From an uncultured Flammeovirgaceae bacterium (lineage in GTDB: Bacteria > Bacteroidota > Bacteroidia > Cytophagales > Cyclobacteriaceae): 64,000 bases of DNA. Positions within the stretch are counted from its first letter, which is position 1, and each line of letters opens with the position of its first letter. A model generated the notes under the pieces. It had not been told where the DNA came from. It ran no database searches and saw only the letters and a program-made list of their open reading frames with translations. Made by a program: the position numbers and the translations under genes. This document shows positions 33,203 through 42,523 of this stretch, piece after piece. The stretch is taken from NCBI GenBank assembly GCA_937883755.1, contig CAKZYA010000059.1, forward strand, positions 295,852 through 359,851. Direction: 5' to 3'.

Positions 33203-33868
33203 ATGAAAACTATCATTCTCTTCCTCCTCACGGCAATTACTGTTTATTCACAAGAATTTGCGAAAGACCCGAGGTCTCAACTCCAAAAAGAAGACACCAA
33301 CGATTTATACAGTATCAACGAAATAACTGAGTTAGATATAGTAGAAGCATTGGGTTTAGCAGGAATACAAATCCATAAATTCGATCTAGGTGAGTTTGAT
33401 GAGAAGTATGATCTGCATTTGTTTGCTGATGAATACGTACATGGAAAGTTGGTTAAAACAGATACACTTCTAGCTTACCACAACCAATACCATTATTTCT
33501 TGGAAGGAAAAGAAGAACCTTCATCAGATTATATAGATCAGATAAAGATATTTACTAGGACTGACGAAAACACAAGCACTCTTCAAATAAGAACCTATGT
33601 TCTGGCAACTCAAAAAGAAATTGGATTATCTAAGCTAGACAACCAGCAATTTTTCCTCTGGCGAGAATATAAAGAAACCGCATGGAAGCCCAATCAAAAA
33701 ATCCCATTGATGGTATTTGCGTCTTCCTGGCTGGATAAGAAATATAATTTCCATAGGTTTTGTGGGGTTGCTAAATTGTCAGAAGGCGATGAAGGAACTG
33801 ATGAATTGCTCAATTCATCGCCAAACTACATAGTCATTAATTATAAAGTCTCCGAACCAAACTTATAA
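33203..33868 (+). CDS. Secreted protein of unknown function within the permease cluster
   Basis: Starting at the ATG at 33203 gives 221 residues with a signal peptide (TIILFLLTAITVYSQEF); the upstream TTG start would bury it. The mature part is acidic, rich in Asp, Glu, Tyr and Leu, with alternating strand-like segments (YDLHLFADEYVHGKLVKTDT, TLQIRTYVLAT, IPLMVFASSWLD). It has two tryptophan-rich short motifs and only one cysteine. I do not recognise a family. It lies between two FtsX-like permeases and directly behind a LytTR-type site, so it is probably co-regulated. It could be a periplasmic accessory or sensor protein of the transporters. Confidence 0.65.
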   Translation: MKTIILFLLTAITVYSQEFAKDPRSQLQKEDTNDLYSINEITELDIVEALGLAGIQIHKFDLGEFDEKYDLHLFADEYVHGKLVKTDTLLAYHNQYHYFLEGKEEPSSDYIDQIKIFTRTDENTSTLQIRTYVLATQKEIGLSKLDNQQFFLWREYKETAWKPNQKIPLMVFASSWLDKKYNFHRFCGVAKLSEGDEGTDELLNSSPNYIVINYKVSEPNL

Positions 33869-33947
33869 AAGTTGCAGAACACTGTTCTCAACAGTCAGAT
33901 AGAGTATTTAGACAGAAGAGCAACGATATATCTTCTAATTCTTTTCT

Positions 33948-36320
33948 ATGCTTCGTAATCAAATTTTAATCGCTGTTCGGCATTGGCTTCGTAACCGGGG
34001 TGATACACTTATCAAAGTTGCCAGCCTTTCGCTAGGCATTACTGGGTGCTTAATAATTCTGCTGTTTGTTCAGCATGAGTGGAATTACGATGATTTTCAT
34101 ACGAACAGGATTTATCGGGTGAATCATCATCATTTGTCTCCTTCTCAGGATCGAGTAGGCGCACTAACTCCCGTACCACTAGCTCATTTTATGAAAGATA
34201 ATCTACCGGAGATAGAACAGGTAGTGCGTATTGATAAAGATAAAGCAGTTGTTCGGCAAGGAGATCAATTGATACGAGAGCCCGTTGTGGTGGCTGATAC
34301 CAACTTCTTCTCACTATTCAACTTTCCGTTACAAGCCGGAAATCCAGAAGAAGCTTTACAAAGTCCATACAGTATAGTTTTAACTCCACAGTCGGCGGAG
34401 AAATATTTCGGCACTCAAGATGTGCTAGGAAAGACGCTATCCCTTCGTTTACCAAACGATAGTATATTTTCCGATTTCTTGGTAACCGGCCTTACCAAGA
34501 TTATTCCAACCAACACAACGGTTCCCTTCACCATACTACTCTCGATGCAGTGGCGGAGCTTCAAAGACCTTCGGTCAGAAAAGGGAACCTGGAAGGGAAG
34601 TAGTTCAATGACCTACGTAGCGTTAGACCGAAGAGCTAATCAGAAAAGTGTAGAGGAAAAACTTAATCAACAATTACGAGCAGCGTTGGGTGATGAGATA
34701 AAGTATGCTACTTACTTCTTTCAATCCATCACTGATATTCATGGCGGTGAAAGTATGTTTGGCGAAATTGCCCCTCCCATTGATTTTAGGTATCTGTCAG
34801 TAGCAAGTATTGTTGCCATCTTACTGCTCATTATCGCCTCTATTAATTTTACTACCCTTACCCTGGGAAGATCCGTCAACCGTTCCCGAGAGGTAGGGGT
34901 GCGAAAAACCTTAGGTGCATCTCGTTCCCAATTGATCCGACAGTTTTTGGGCGAATCTTTATTTTTAACGCTAGGAATCGCCATCCTCAGTCTCGGCTTA
35001 GCTTACCTACTTCTTCCTTATTTCGGTCAGTTGTTACTAAAACCCATTGATATTTCCTTCACGGATAGGCGCATTTTGATCTTACTGGCTAGTGTGATAC
35101 TAGTTGCCGGTATTACCGCTGGCTTCTACCCTGCCTGGGTGCTTTCTAACCTATCAGCCACCCGCATATTAAAAGGGCAAACTGTTGTCAGCCGAAAACA
35201 ACAATTAATCAGCGCGTTGGTAGGCTTACAATTTATCGGTACAATTATTCTGCTAGTGGGTAGTACAAGTATGCACCAGCAGTTGGCTCTCTTTCAAAAC
35301 AAAGAACTAGGCTTTGAACAATCATACATGGTTCGCCTGGAAGTTCCTTTCTGGGAAAGTGCTAGTTTATTCCAGCAGCTCAGAACGGAATTAGCCTCGG
35401 TACCCGAAGTGCAATCTTTGACTGCCAGTTGGCAACTATTTGGTCATGAAGCCGCAGGTATTAGTCATAATATACTCCCTTGGGATGTAGAAGGTCAGGA
35501 AGTACAAGCTTACGAAATGGGAGTTGGATCTAACTTCTTGGAAACTACCCAAATCGAGCTGGCACAAGGACGACACTTCTCCAATTGGTCAGAAAATCGC
35601 CCTAAGCAGCTTATTGTAAACGAGTCTTTTGTAGAGATGATGGACTGGGACAATCCGATAGGCAAGCGATTTGGTCATTTATTTATGTTTGAAGAATCAG
35701 AAATTGTTGGAGTAGTAAAAGATTTTCACTTCCTATCACTTCACCAACCTATTGCGCCACTCATTATCTATCCACAAGACTACTTTAGCAATATCTACGT
35801 ACGAGTTGCCTCCGGCCAGATTCCTAATACGTTAGACAAACTGGAACAAACATGGAAAACTATAGCCACCGATATTCCCTTTATCTATCACTTTACCGAT
35901 GAAGATGTTGTCCGTCAGTACGAAGCCGAGCAAAGCTGGGCTAGCGTTATCACCTATACGTCTCTATTAGTAGTGTTTATTGCTTGTCTGGGTTTATTCG
36001 GTATGGTTTCTTTACTAACCCAGCAACGCACCAAAGAAATTGGGATTCGTAAAGTACTGGGAGCCTCAGTGGTTAACCTGTTAGTACTATTATCGAGGGA
36101 TTATCTTAGACTATTAGTCATTGCTCTGCTAATAGCGATTCCTATCGCTAACTATTTCATGCAAGAATGGCTCAATAGTTTCGCTTATCGAGTTTCAATT
36201 CACTGGTGGATCTATGCACTAGTAGGTATTGGAGTATTGGCCATTGCTTTGTTTACCATCAGTGGACAAACTCTCAAAGCCGCTACTCGCAATCCGGTAG
36301 ATAGTTTACGATATGAATAG
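33948..36320 (+). CDS. FtsX/MacB-like ABC transporter permease 2
   Basis: The 790-residue protein shares the layout of its neighbours: initial segment LIKVASLSLGITGCLIILLFV, MacB-like periplasmic region, middle trio of segments with REVGVRKTLGASRSQLIRQFLGESLF, second periplasmic region with GVVKDFHFLSLHQPI, and final trio with KEIGIRKVLGASVVNLLVLLSRDYLRLL and ATRNPVDSLRYE at the end. The repeated (R/K)E(V/I)G(I/V)RK(T/V)LGAS motif is the FtsX coupling region that contacts the ATPase. A 13-bp inverted repeat AGAACA-C-TGTTCT lies just upstream (33876-33888). No ATPase gene adjoins. Confidence 0.9.
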   Translation: MLRNQILIAVRHWLRNRGDTLIKVASLSLGITGCLIILLFVQHEWNYDDFHTNRIYRVNHHHLSPSQDRVGALTPVPLAHFMKDNLPEIEQVVRIDKDKAVVRQGDQLIREPVVVADTNFFSLFNFPLQAGNPEEALQSPYSIVLTPQSAEKYFGTQDVLGKTLSLRLPNDSIFSDFLVTGLTKIIPTNTTVPFTILLSMQWRSFKDLRSEKGTWKGSSSMTYVALDRRANQKSVEEKLNQQLRAALGDEIKYATYFFQSITDIHGGESMFGEIAPPIDFRYLSVASIVAILLLIIASINFTTLTLGRSVNRSREVGVRKTLGASRSQLIRQFLGESLFLTLGIAILSLGLAYLLLPYFGQLLLKPIDISFTDRRILILLASVILVAGITAGFYPAWVLSNLSATRILKGQTVVSRKQQLISALVGLQFIGTIILLVGSTSMHQQLALFQNKELGFEQSYMVRLEVPFWESASLFQQLRTELASVPEVQSLTASWQLFGHEAAGISHNILPWDVEGQEVQAYEMGVGSNFLETTQIELAQGRHFSNWSENRPKQLIVNESFVEMMDWDNPIGKRFGHLFMFEESEIVGVVKDFHFLSLHQPIAPLIIYPQDYFSNIYVRVASGQIPNTLDKLEQTWKTIATDIPFIYHFTDEDVVRQYEAEQSWASVITYTSLLVVFIACLGLFGMVSLLTQQRTKEIGIRKVLGASVVNLLVLLSRDYLRLLVIALLIAIPIANYFMQEWLNSFAYRVSIHWWIYALVGIGVLAIALFTISGQTLKAATRNPVDSLRYE

Positions 36321-36412
36321 GCAAAAGGTAAATACTCGAGAGTAAAGGGTCAGTAACGAAAAGCTCTCGTACCTTTTACCTTCTACCATTTACCCTTAAC
36401 CTTACAAAACTT

Positions 36413-38824
36413 ATGATAAAGAACTACTTTAAAATTGCGCTGCGCACCCTTTGGAAAGGCAAATTATTTTCCCTAATCACTATTCTAGGATTAGCTCTAG
36501 GCATGGCTGCGGGATGGATGATTTTTCGTTACGTAACCTATGAACTGAGCTACGACCGCTTTCATACGTCTGCTGATAATACCTATCGGGTGTACCAGCG
36601 TATCTACAAAGATGGAAACCTCGATGCCCAAACTGCTCGGGTAGCTCCCGCAGTGGCTACTGCTTTTCAAGACAACTTTTCCTCGGTAGAGAACTATACC
36701 CGGATGGTGATTCTGGGCCCCGACGGGGTATTAACCCACCAAGACCGATACGCCAGCGAAAAGGAAATCTATCTGGCTGACTCTGCTTTCTTCTCAATCT
36801 TTGATTTTCCGCTTTTTTTAGGAAATCCCCAAACTGCCTTGTTAGAGCCCTTTAGCGTAGTAATTAGTGAAAGTGCGGCCAAAAAACTATTTGGAGAGGA
36901 AAGCCCACTGGGAAAAACCATTACCATTGATGCTGATAATTTTGATGGTCAATCGCCAGAATTTAAAGTTACGGGAGTGATGGCGGATATGCCGGAGAAT
37001 ACACATCTGGAGATTGGAGTGCTTGTCTCCTACCCTACGCTATTTGAATTCGTTGGTCACCGGTTTGATAATTCCTGGGAGTGGAATAATACCTATACCT
37101 ACCTTCGGCTGACTAAGAACACTGATCCGAACACGCTAGAAAGTGAGTTTCTACCTATTGTTCAAAAGTTTAACGAAAAGCGTTTCGCCGAAGCCAATGT
37201 CAATTGGCAATTTGGCCTTCAACCTTTGCCTAGCATTCACCTTCATTCTGATCTACAAAATGAGGCTTCGGTAAACGGAAGTGCGCTTTACGTATATTTA
37301 CTAGCTGCTTTGGCATTGCTAATTCTGCTAATTGCCTATATCAACTTTGTGAACCTAACTACCGTAAAGGCTCTTCGGCGAGCGCGAGAAGTTGGGATTC
37401 GTAAGGTAGCCGGTGCTAAACGGGGCCAGCTTATCCGACAGTTCTTTTTAGAAACATTGCTGATAAACCTTATTGCCCTATCAGTTGCGACATTAATTAT
37501 CTACCTAACGTTTCCTATTGTCGCTGAAGAATTTGGATTAAATATTAGTACTACTATCGACGTTCCTCCGGTGGTTCTAATTGGAGGATCTCTTTGGCTA
37601 CTAGCTTTGGTGGTAGGCAGTGGCTTTTATCCAGCCTTTATTCTATCAGGCTATCAGACTATGAAAGTGCTAAAAGGTCAGTTTTCCCGCAGCGCCCCGG
37701 GGGCTTCGCTTCGTAAAGCACTCGTGGTTGGGCAGTTTGCTCTGGCGTTTGTATTTATTTCTCTAACGCTGGTAACGAGTGAGCAGATTTACTTTATGCA
37801 GCAGCAGGATCTAGGTTTTAATCCTGAACAAGTTGTCGCTCTAAAGGCTCCCAAGGCGATTGACTACGGCTACGGCAATAACTTTACTCGCTTTCAACAG
37901 ATAGCTTCTACGATTCCTAACGTACTGAGTGCTTCGGCCAGCAATACTGTACCTGGTCAGGATATTTACGGCTTTGCTGATCAAGTCACTGTTAATGGTG
38001 AGGAAACTTCTGGTGTGTTTTCAATTCAATCGGTAGCTTCTAATTACTTTCAGCAGTATGATATTGAAGTTTTAGCTGGAAGAACGTTTAATGAAGGAAA
38101 CGATCGACAAATCGTGATTAATCATTCCGCACTTAATCTGCTGGGCTTCGATAGTGCGGAAGAAGCTCTGGGTAAAACACTTGATCAAAATGGCCAACAG
38201 GGAGATATTATCGGGGTAGTCCACGATTTTCACCATCAGAGTTTGCGGGAGGCTATCGAACCAATCCTATTTCAAAGTCAACGTGTTTTCAACTACTATA
38301 CAGTGAAAGTACAGACTAATAACCTTAGCCAAACCTTAGAAAAGCTACAGGAAAACTACCAATCGCTGTTTCCCGGTAGCCCATTTGAGTTTTTCTTTCT
38401 AGATGAATTCTTTAACCGACAGTATCAATCTGAACGTCAGTTCAATGCATTATTCCGGCTATTCTCAGGCTTAGCAGTAATTATCGCTTGTTTAGGTTTA
38501 TTAGCTCTCTCTTCTTTCAACCTGACTCAACGCACTAAGGAAATTGGGATTCGTAAAGTGCTAGGGGCTTCAGTGAATAATCTTATACTATTACTTTCAA
38601 CCGATTATCTGAAGCTAATTGGTATTGCTTTGGTGATTGCCATTCCGTTGGCTAACTATTTTGCTACCGAGTGGCTGAGCAACTTTGCCTATGCTATTGA
38701 CATCAGTGTAGGATTACTATTGCTACCCGGATTAATTATTCTGGCTCTTACTTTATTAACCATCAGCGGCCAAACGCTTACCGCTGCCCAACGTAATCCA
38801 GTGAATAGTTTGCGAGAAGAATAA
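36413..38824 (+). CDS. FtsX/MacB-like ABC transporter permease 3
   Basis: The 803-residue protein begins MIKNYFKIALRTLWKGK and has the same eight-segment FtsX layout: LITILGLALGMAAGWMIFRYV, REVGIRKVAGAKRGQLIRQFFLE in the middle and KEIGIRKVLGASVNNLILLLSTDYLKLI near the end. It finishes with AAQRNPVNSLREE. It is 92 bp behind permease 2. That intergenic stretch carries an imperfect inverted repeat (AAAGGTAAATACTCGAGAG with its partner near 36371-36383). Three paralogues in a row after a LytS/LytTR pair suggest duplication within one regulon. Confidence 0.9.
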   Translation: MIKNYFKIALRTLWKGKLFSLITILGLALGMAAGWMIFRYVTYELSYDRFHTSADNTYRVYQRIYKDGNLDAQTARVAPAVATAFQDNFSSVENYTRMVILGPDGVLTHQDRYASEKEIYLADSAFFSIFDFPLFLGNPQTALLEPFSVVISESAAKKLFGEESPLGKTITIDADNFDGQSPEFKVTGVMADMPENTHLEIGVLVSYPTLFEFVGHRFDNSWEWNNTYTYLRLTKNTDPNTLESEFLPIVQKFNEKRFAEANVNWQFGLQPLPSIHLHSDLQNEASVNGSALYVYLLAALALLILLIAYINFVNLTTVKALRRAREVGIRKVAGAKRGQLIRQFFLETLLINLIALSVATLIIYLTFPIVAEEFGLNISTTIDVPPVVLIGGSLWLLALVVGSGFYPAFILSGYQTMKVLKGQFSRSAPGASLRKALVVGQFALAFVFISLTLVTSEQIYFMQQQDLGFNPEQVVALKAPKAIDYGYGNNFTRFQQIASTIPNVLSASASNTVPGQDIYGFADQVTVNGEETSGVFSIQSVASNYFQQYDIEVLAGRTFNEGNDRQIVINHSALNLLGFDSAEEALGKTLDQNGQQGDIIGVVHDFHHQSLREAIEPILFQSQRVFNYYTVKVQTNNLSQTLEKLQENYQSLFPGSPFEFFFLDEFFNRQYQSERQFNALFRLFSGLAVIIACLGLLALSSFNLTQRTKEIGIRKVLGASVNNLILLLSTDYLKLIGIALVIAIPLANYFATEWLSNFAYAIDISVGLLLLPGLIILALTLLTISGQTLTAAQRNPVNSLREE

Positions 38825-38919
38825 TCTTTGATGATCGCGCGACGACCGCTAATGATTGATAATTAATGGTTAATATTGTTGATAATGTTCATTAGTCATC
38901 ATTCACTAATCATCACAAC

Positions 38920-39336
38920 ATGACTAGCCTGAAAACTCAACCTTATGACCGTGATATTTCTGAATTTCTTTCCAAAGTAGAAGAACCTCAGAAGCGAGAA
39001 GACTGCTTTACTTTATTGGAGCTGATGAAAGAAGAAACGGGCGAAGAACCTCAGTACTGGCACAATAATATGGTCGGCTTTGGACAATATCACTACCGCT
39101 ACGCCACCGGAACTGAGGGCGACTGGTTTCTGACGGGATTCTCGCCTCGTAAACAGAGCCTAACCATCTACATCATGGCGGGCTTTGAGCGTTACGACGA
39201 ATTAATGACTAATCTGGGTAAATACAAAACCGGAAAATCCTGTCTGTATGTTAAACACCTAAGTGATATTGATCAGAAGATACTAAGAGAATTGGTCAGC
39301 GAATCAGTAGCTTATCTACGAGATAAATACAAGTAG
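38920..39336 (+). CDS. DUF1801 (YdhG-like) domain protein
   Basis: The 138-residue cytoplasmic protein fits the DUF1801 family: DISEFLSKVEEPQKREDCFTLLELM, WHNNMVGFGQYHYRYATGTEGDWFLTGFSPRKQSLTIYIM (residues 47-86) and SCLYVKHLSDIDQKILREL. The family has a small fold related to phosphoribulokinase-unlike YdhG proteins and no established reaction. It is a lone gene, convergent with the ThuA-like gene 6 bp away. The start is preceded by a TCATCATTCACTAATCATC-like simple-sequence tract. Confidence 0.85.
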   Translation: MTSLKTQPYDRDISEFLSKVEEPQKREDCFTLLELMKEETGEEPQYWHNNMVGFGQYHYRYATGTEGDWFLTGFSPRKQSLTIYIMAGFERYDELMTNLGKYKTGKSCLYVKHLSDIDQKILRELVSESVAYLRDKYK

Positions 39337-39342
39337 CTCACA

Positions 39343-40383
39343 TTAGTTCCACGCGCGGGACGCAGTTTGCTCTTTGGAAGGAAAATCTTCGGGAATGCTC
39401 TGCGTAACGTTACCCGTAGCTGCCCACTCAGTACCTCGTTGTAGGGTGGTAATAAATCCTACACACTCCATAGAGTAGTCAAAGTGCCCTAGCGTAGTGT
39501 GAAAGACCCGACCCTGATCGTAATCAATTGCCATGATAGTGGGCACGTGCTGCCCTAGCCCTTTCAAATCGGGGTTCCAAGGAGGAGCATTACCCTCTGC
39601 ATCGGAGTACGCAGTAGCTAGAATAGTAGCGTTCTCAAAGGGACCGCGCATACGTTCGTATAATTCATCTTGGGTATGCAACCACTCAGTAGGTAATCCC
39701 TGCATTACCGGATGCTCTGGCTCCCTTGAGGTAACTACATATTCAAACTCGGGTCCGTGCGACCCGCAGACTCCTGCTGAATAATCTTTCTCTACTTCTC
39801 CGGCATCAGTATAGTATACGTAAGGACCATTGGTGCTATCCCGGTCACCCCAAGCCCCTAATCCAATCATTTTGTCAAACGCTGGCCAATCACCCCAAAC
39901 GTTGCTAGCGGCGTGGACAACGACAAACCCTCCCCCTTCTGCTACATACTTTTCAAAACTACGCTTGGTTTCTTCCGGCCATTCGGGAGAGGAAGCTCCC
40001 AGATTAGAAACGATAACATCGTACTGACTAAAGTCTAACGAGAAATCTGATGTCTTTACTGGGTCAGGCGATATTCCGTAAGCGGTTGAATCCATTGGAA
40101 ACATCTCAATGTAGCCCTGGTAGGGTACGGGGCGAGTTTCGTTGTATTTGACACCCAACCATACCGAATCCATCCGATAAATCTCTACTTCAAACAAGTC
40201 GGTTTGCTCCAGATAATCTTGCATCATCTGGGTGGTTTTAGGCCAGATATAATGATTATTTTGTCCATCAATAATTAGGGCTTTAAGTTTTTCTGGCTGA
40301 GCTTCTTCTCCCCCAGTTTTCTTAGCCTCACCACAAGCAACAGTCAGCAGCAGTAGAGTGATTACCCAGTATAATTTGGTCAT
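39343..40383 (-). CDS. ThuA-like glycosyl/trehalose-utilisation lipoprotein
   Basis: The 346 residues start with a lipoprotein signal (LLLLTVACGEAKK, lipobox VAC). The ThuA-like class I glutamine-amidotransferase fold follows: LKALIIDGQNNHYIWPKTTQMM, SQYDVIVSNLGASSPEWPEETKRSFEKYV is read at residues 123-151, GGGFVVVHAASNVWGDWPAFDKMIGLG, HPVMQGLPTEWLHTQDELYERM and GRVFHTTLGHF. The family is linked to trehalose or keto-sugar metabolism and is common in Bacteroidota secretomes, but the reaction is not settled. It is monocistronic and exported to the periplasm. Confidence 0.88.
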   Translation of the reverse strand: MTKLYWVITLLLLTVACGEAKKTGGEEAQPEKLKALIIDGQNNHYIWPKTTQMMQDYLEQTDLFEVEIYRMDSVWLGVKYNETRPVPYQGYIEMFPMDSTAYGISPDPVKTSDFSLDFSQYDVIVSNLGASSPEWPEETKRSFEKYVAEGGGFVVVHAASNVWGDWPAFDKMIGLGAWGDRDSTNGPYVYYTDAGEVEKDYSAGVCGSHGPEFEYVVTSREPEHPVMQGLPTEWLHTQDELYERMRGPFENATILATAYSDAEGNAPPWNPDLKGLGQHVPTIMAIDYDQGRVFHTTLGHFDYSMECVGFITTLQRGTEWAATGNVTQSIPEDFPSKEQTASRAWN

Positions 40384-40709
40384 ATAGATCAGATTTGATT
40401 TAGCGAACGAAGTTAGATATTTCTAAGAAATAAAAAACTAGCTGAACGATGTCTAATCTAAAATAGCCAAAGCAATATTGAAGAATCACCCGATCGAGAG
40501 GCTTGTTCCACATACATTTCAGTAGTATTTAAAAAAGCTGATAAAAGTCATGATCTACGAAAAGATAAGTCATGGCAGTTCAGCAGCAATTTCTCCTTCT
40601 TGGTCTGAGAAAAGTTTCTACAAGCTTTATAAATAGCTACTCAGAAACACAGTATTTTAATCTCGACATTCGAGAGTTCTGATTTTTGAACCCTATAACT
40701 CTTAAACCT
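40384..40709. other. Divergent intergenic region before pckA
   Basis: Between the divergent ThuA-like gene and pckA I see no gene. A 15-bp inverted repeat TCTCGA-CAT-TCGAGA lies at 40661-40675, 35 bp before the pckA ATG. Its position suits a leader hairpin or an operator. Confidence 0.4.
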
Positions 40710-42302
40710 ATGGACTTTGACCTAACTCAGTACGGGATCGATGTGAAAGAGATCCTGAGAAATTCGAGTGTGCCTGTCCTGTATGAGATCGGCCTCCGCT
40801 ACGAAAAAGGAACCGCCATCTCAGATACTGGCGCGTTACTCGTTTATTCCGGCGAAAAGACTGGCCGGAGCCCGAAAGACAAACGGATTGTCCGTCATCC
40901 CGATTCCGAAAATAATATTGATTGGGGTAAAATCAACATGGAGTTGGACGAACATACCTACAAGGTGAATCACGAGCGAGCTATCGATTATTTAAATACT
41001 CGCGATCGCCTGTTTGTAGTAGATGCCTTTGCCGGGTGGGACAAAAAATACCGACTTAAAGTAAGGATCATTTGTCATCGGGCTTACCACGCATTGTTTA
41101 TGCAAAACATGCTGATTATGCCTAATGAGGAAGAGCTAGAAAATTTTGGTACCCCCGATTACGTGATATTCAACGGAGGCGGCTTCCCGGCCAACCGCTA
41201 TACGTCCTCGATGACTTCTAAGACCAGTATTGACGTCAATGTTGAAGAAAAGGAGATCGTTATTCTGGGCACTGAATACGCGGGTGAGATGAAAAAAGGA
41301 ATCTTCTCTATCATGAACTATCTGATGCCCCTCCAAGATGTATTGCCTATGCACTGCTCGGCCAACGTAAGTGATGAAGGTGATGTCTCTGTTCTATTTG
41401 GGCTATCGGGTACTGGGAAGACTACCTTGAGCGCCGACCCCAAACGGAAATTAATTGGCGATGACGAACACTGCTGGACTGACACCGGAATTTTCAATAT
41501 TGAAGGTGGGTGCTACGCCAAAGCTATTGATCTTTCGCCAGAAAATGAGCCTGATATCTATAATGCCATGCGCTATGGTACTGTACTGGAGAACGTAGTT
41601 TACGATCCAGAAACCAGGGAGGTAGATTACAGTGATACCAGCATTACGCAAAATACCCGGGCATCTTATCCCATTGGTTTTATCGACAACGTTCAAATTC
41701 CTGGTATTGCCGGACATGCCAATCACATTATCTTTTTGACCTGTGATGCCTTTGGAGTATTACCGCCTATTTGTGAGCTAACTCCCGAACAGGCTTCTTA
41801 CCACTTTATCTCTGGATATACCGCCAAGGTTGCCGGAACTGAAATGGGCGTAACCGAACCCCAAGCTACATTCTCGGCCTGCTTTGGCGCCGCCTTTATG
41901 ATGTGGCATCCTAACCGATACGCCGAGTTACTAGCGGAAAAGATGAAGAAGCACAATACCAAAGCCTGGTTGGTGAATACCGGTTGGACTGGGGGAGCCC
42001 ACGGAGTTGGTTCCCGCATAAAACTGAAGTATACCCGAGCAATTATTGATGCTATTCATAATAATGATTTTGAAGGCGTTGAAACTAGAACTGACTCCAG
42101 CTTTGGCTTTGAGATACCCCTTAGCTGCCCCGGTGTACCGTCCGAGATACTAGTTCCTAGAGATACCTGGCAGGACAAGAATGCTTTTGATGCCACCAAA
42201 GAAAAGCTGGTCGGATTGTTCCAGGACAATTTCAAATCGTTTGAGGATAGTGTCAACCCAGAAATTATTGAAGCTGGCCCCAAGGCTCACAAGCTTGTTT
42301 AA
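40710..42302 (+). CDS. pckA: ATP-dependent phosphoenolpyruvate carboxykinase
   Basis: The ATG at 40710 (MDFDLTQYGIDVKEI) is preferred over a TTG 24 bp upstream and gives 530 residues, the usual length. Diagnostic motifs are YSGEKTGRSPKDKRIV, RHPDSENNIDWGKIN, the kinase P-loop FGLSGTGKTTLSADPKR (about residue 235), the metal site IGDDEHCWTDTGIFNIEGGCYAK, and GYTAKVAGTEMGVTEPQATFSACFG. It converts oxaloacetate and ATP to phosphoenolpyruvate and CO2, the entry step of gluconeogenesis. Single gene; a weak hairpin follows. Confidence 0.97.
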   Translation: MDFDLTQYGIDVKEILRNSSVPVLYEIGLRYEKGTAISDTGALLVYSGEKTGRSPKDKRIVRHPDSENNIDWGKINMELDEHTYKVNHERAIDYLNTRDRLFVVDAFAGWDKKYRLKVRIICHRAYHALFMQNMLIMPNEEELENFGTPDYVIFNGGGFPANRYTSSMTSKTSIDVNVEEKEIVILGTEYAGEMKKGIFSIMNYLMPLQDVLPMHCSANVSDEGDVSVLFGLSGTGKTTLSADPKRKLIGDDEHCWTDTGIFNIEGGCYAKAIDLSPENEPDIYNAMRYGTVLENVVYDPETREVDYSDTSITQNTRASYPIGFIDNVQIPGIAGHANHIIFLTCDAFGVLPPICELTPEQASYHFISGYTAKVAGTEMGVTEPQATFSACFGAAFMMWHPNRYAELLAEKMKKHNTKAWLVNTGWTGGAHGVGSRIKLKYTRAIIDAIHNNDFEGVETRTDSSFGFEIPLSCPGVPSEILVPRDTWQDKNAFDATKEKLVGLFQDNFKSFEDSVNPEIIEAGPKAHKLV

Positions 42303-42342
42303 TAGTAGACAAACGTAAACAATTCTTTCGGAAATTTCAGAT

Positions 42343-42371
42343 TTAGGGGAATTGAATATCGATTCCCCTAA
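42343..42371 (+). terminator. Hairpin after pckA
   Basis: TTAGGGGAAT (42343-42352) and ATTCCCCTAA (42362-42371) pair perfectly around a nine-base loop. There is no clear T run, so it is a weak or assisted terminator or a 3' stabilising hairpin. Confidence 0.5.
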
Positions 42372-42469
42372 TACTTTGTGTTGATAGCTGGTAACGTTTT
42401 GGTTATGAGCAGTAGCGGATTATACGCAACTTCTTTTCAGATTACAATATACTTTAATTTATAAAAAAA

Positions 42470-42493
42470 CGGTTCGAGTTTGTACTCAAACCG
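42470..42493 (-). terminator. Terminator of the TetR/membrane-protein unit
   Basis: On the minus strand CGGTT-T-GAGT pairs with ACTC-G-AACCG around a four-base loop (42493-42470), followed by a run of seven T. It follows the stop at 42524 and the first cassette-like repeat. Confidence 0.7.
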
Positions 42494-42510
42494 CTATTGC
42501 TTATACACCG

Positions 42511-42521
42511 TGTTGGCGGTA
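42511..42521. repeat. Left arm of 11-bp inverted repeat flanking a cassette-like module
   Basis: TGTTGGCGGTA (42511-42521) recurs as its exact reverse complement TACCGCCAACA at 43568-43578, so the pair encloses only the membrane-protein and tetR genes. The flanking text (CCGCTATTGC, TATACACCG and ATTGCACAACGGC) resembles attC-like imperfect palindromes around single-gene cassettes in some Bacteroidota. Confidence 0.45.
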
Positions 42522-42523
42522 GT

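Noticed and set aside
33876..33888. AGAACA-C-TGTTCT inverted repeat as a third regulator site
   Set aside because: It does not match the GCTGCA direct repeats, and may simply be part of a weak hairpin after the secreted protein gene.
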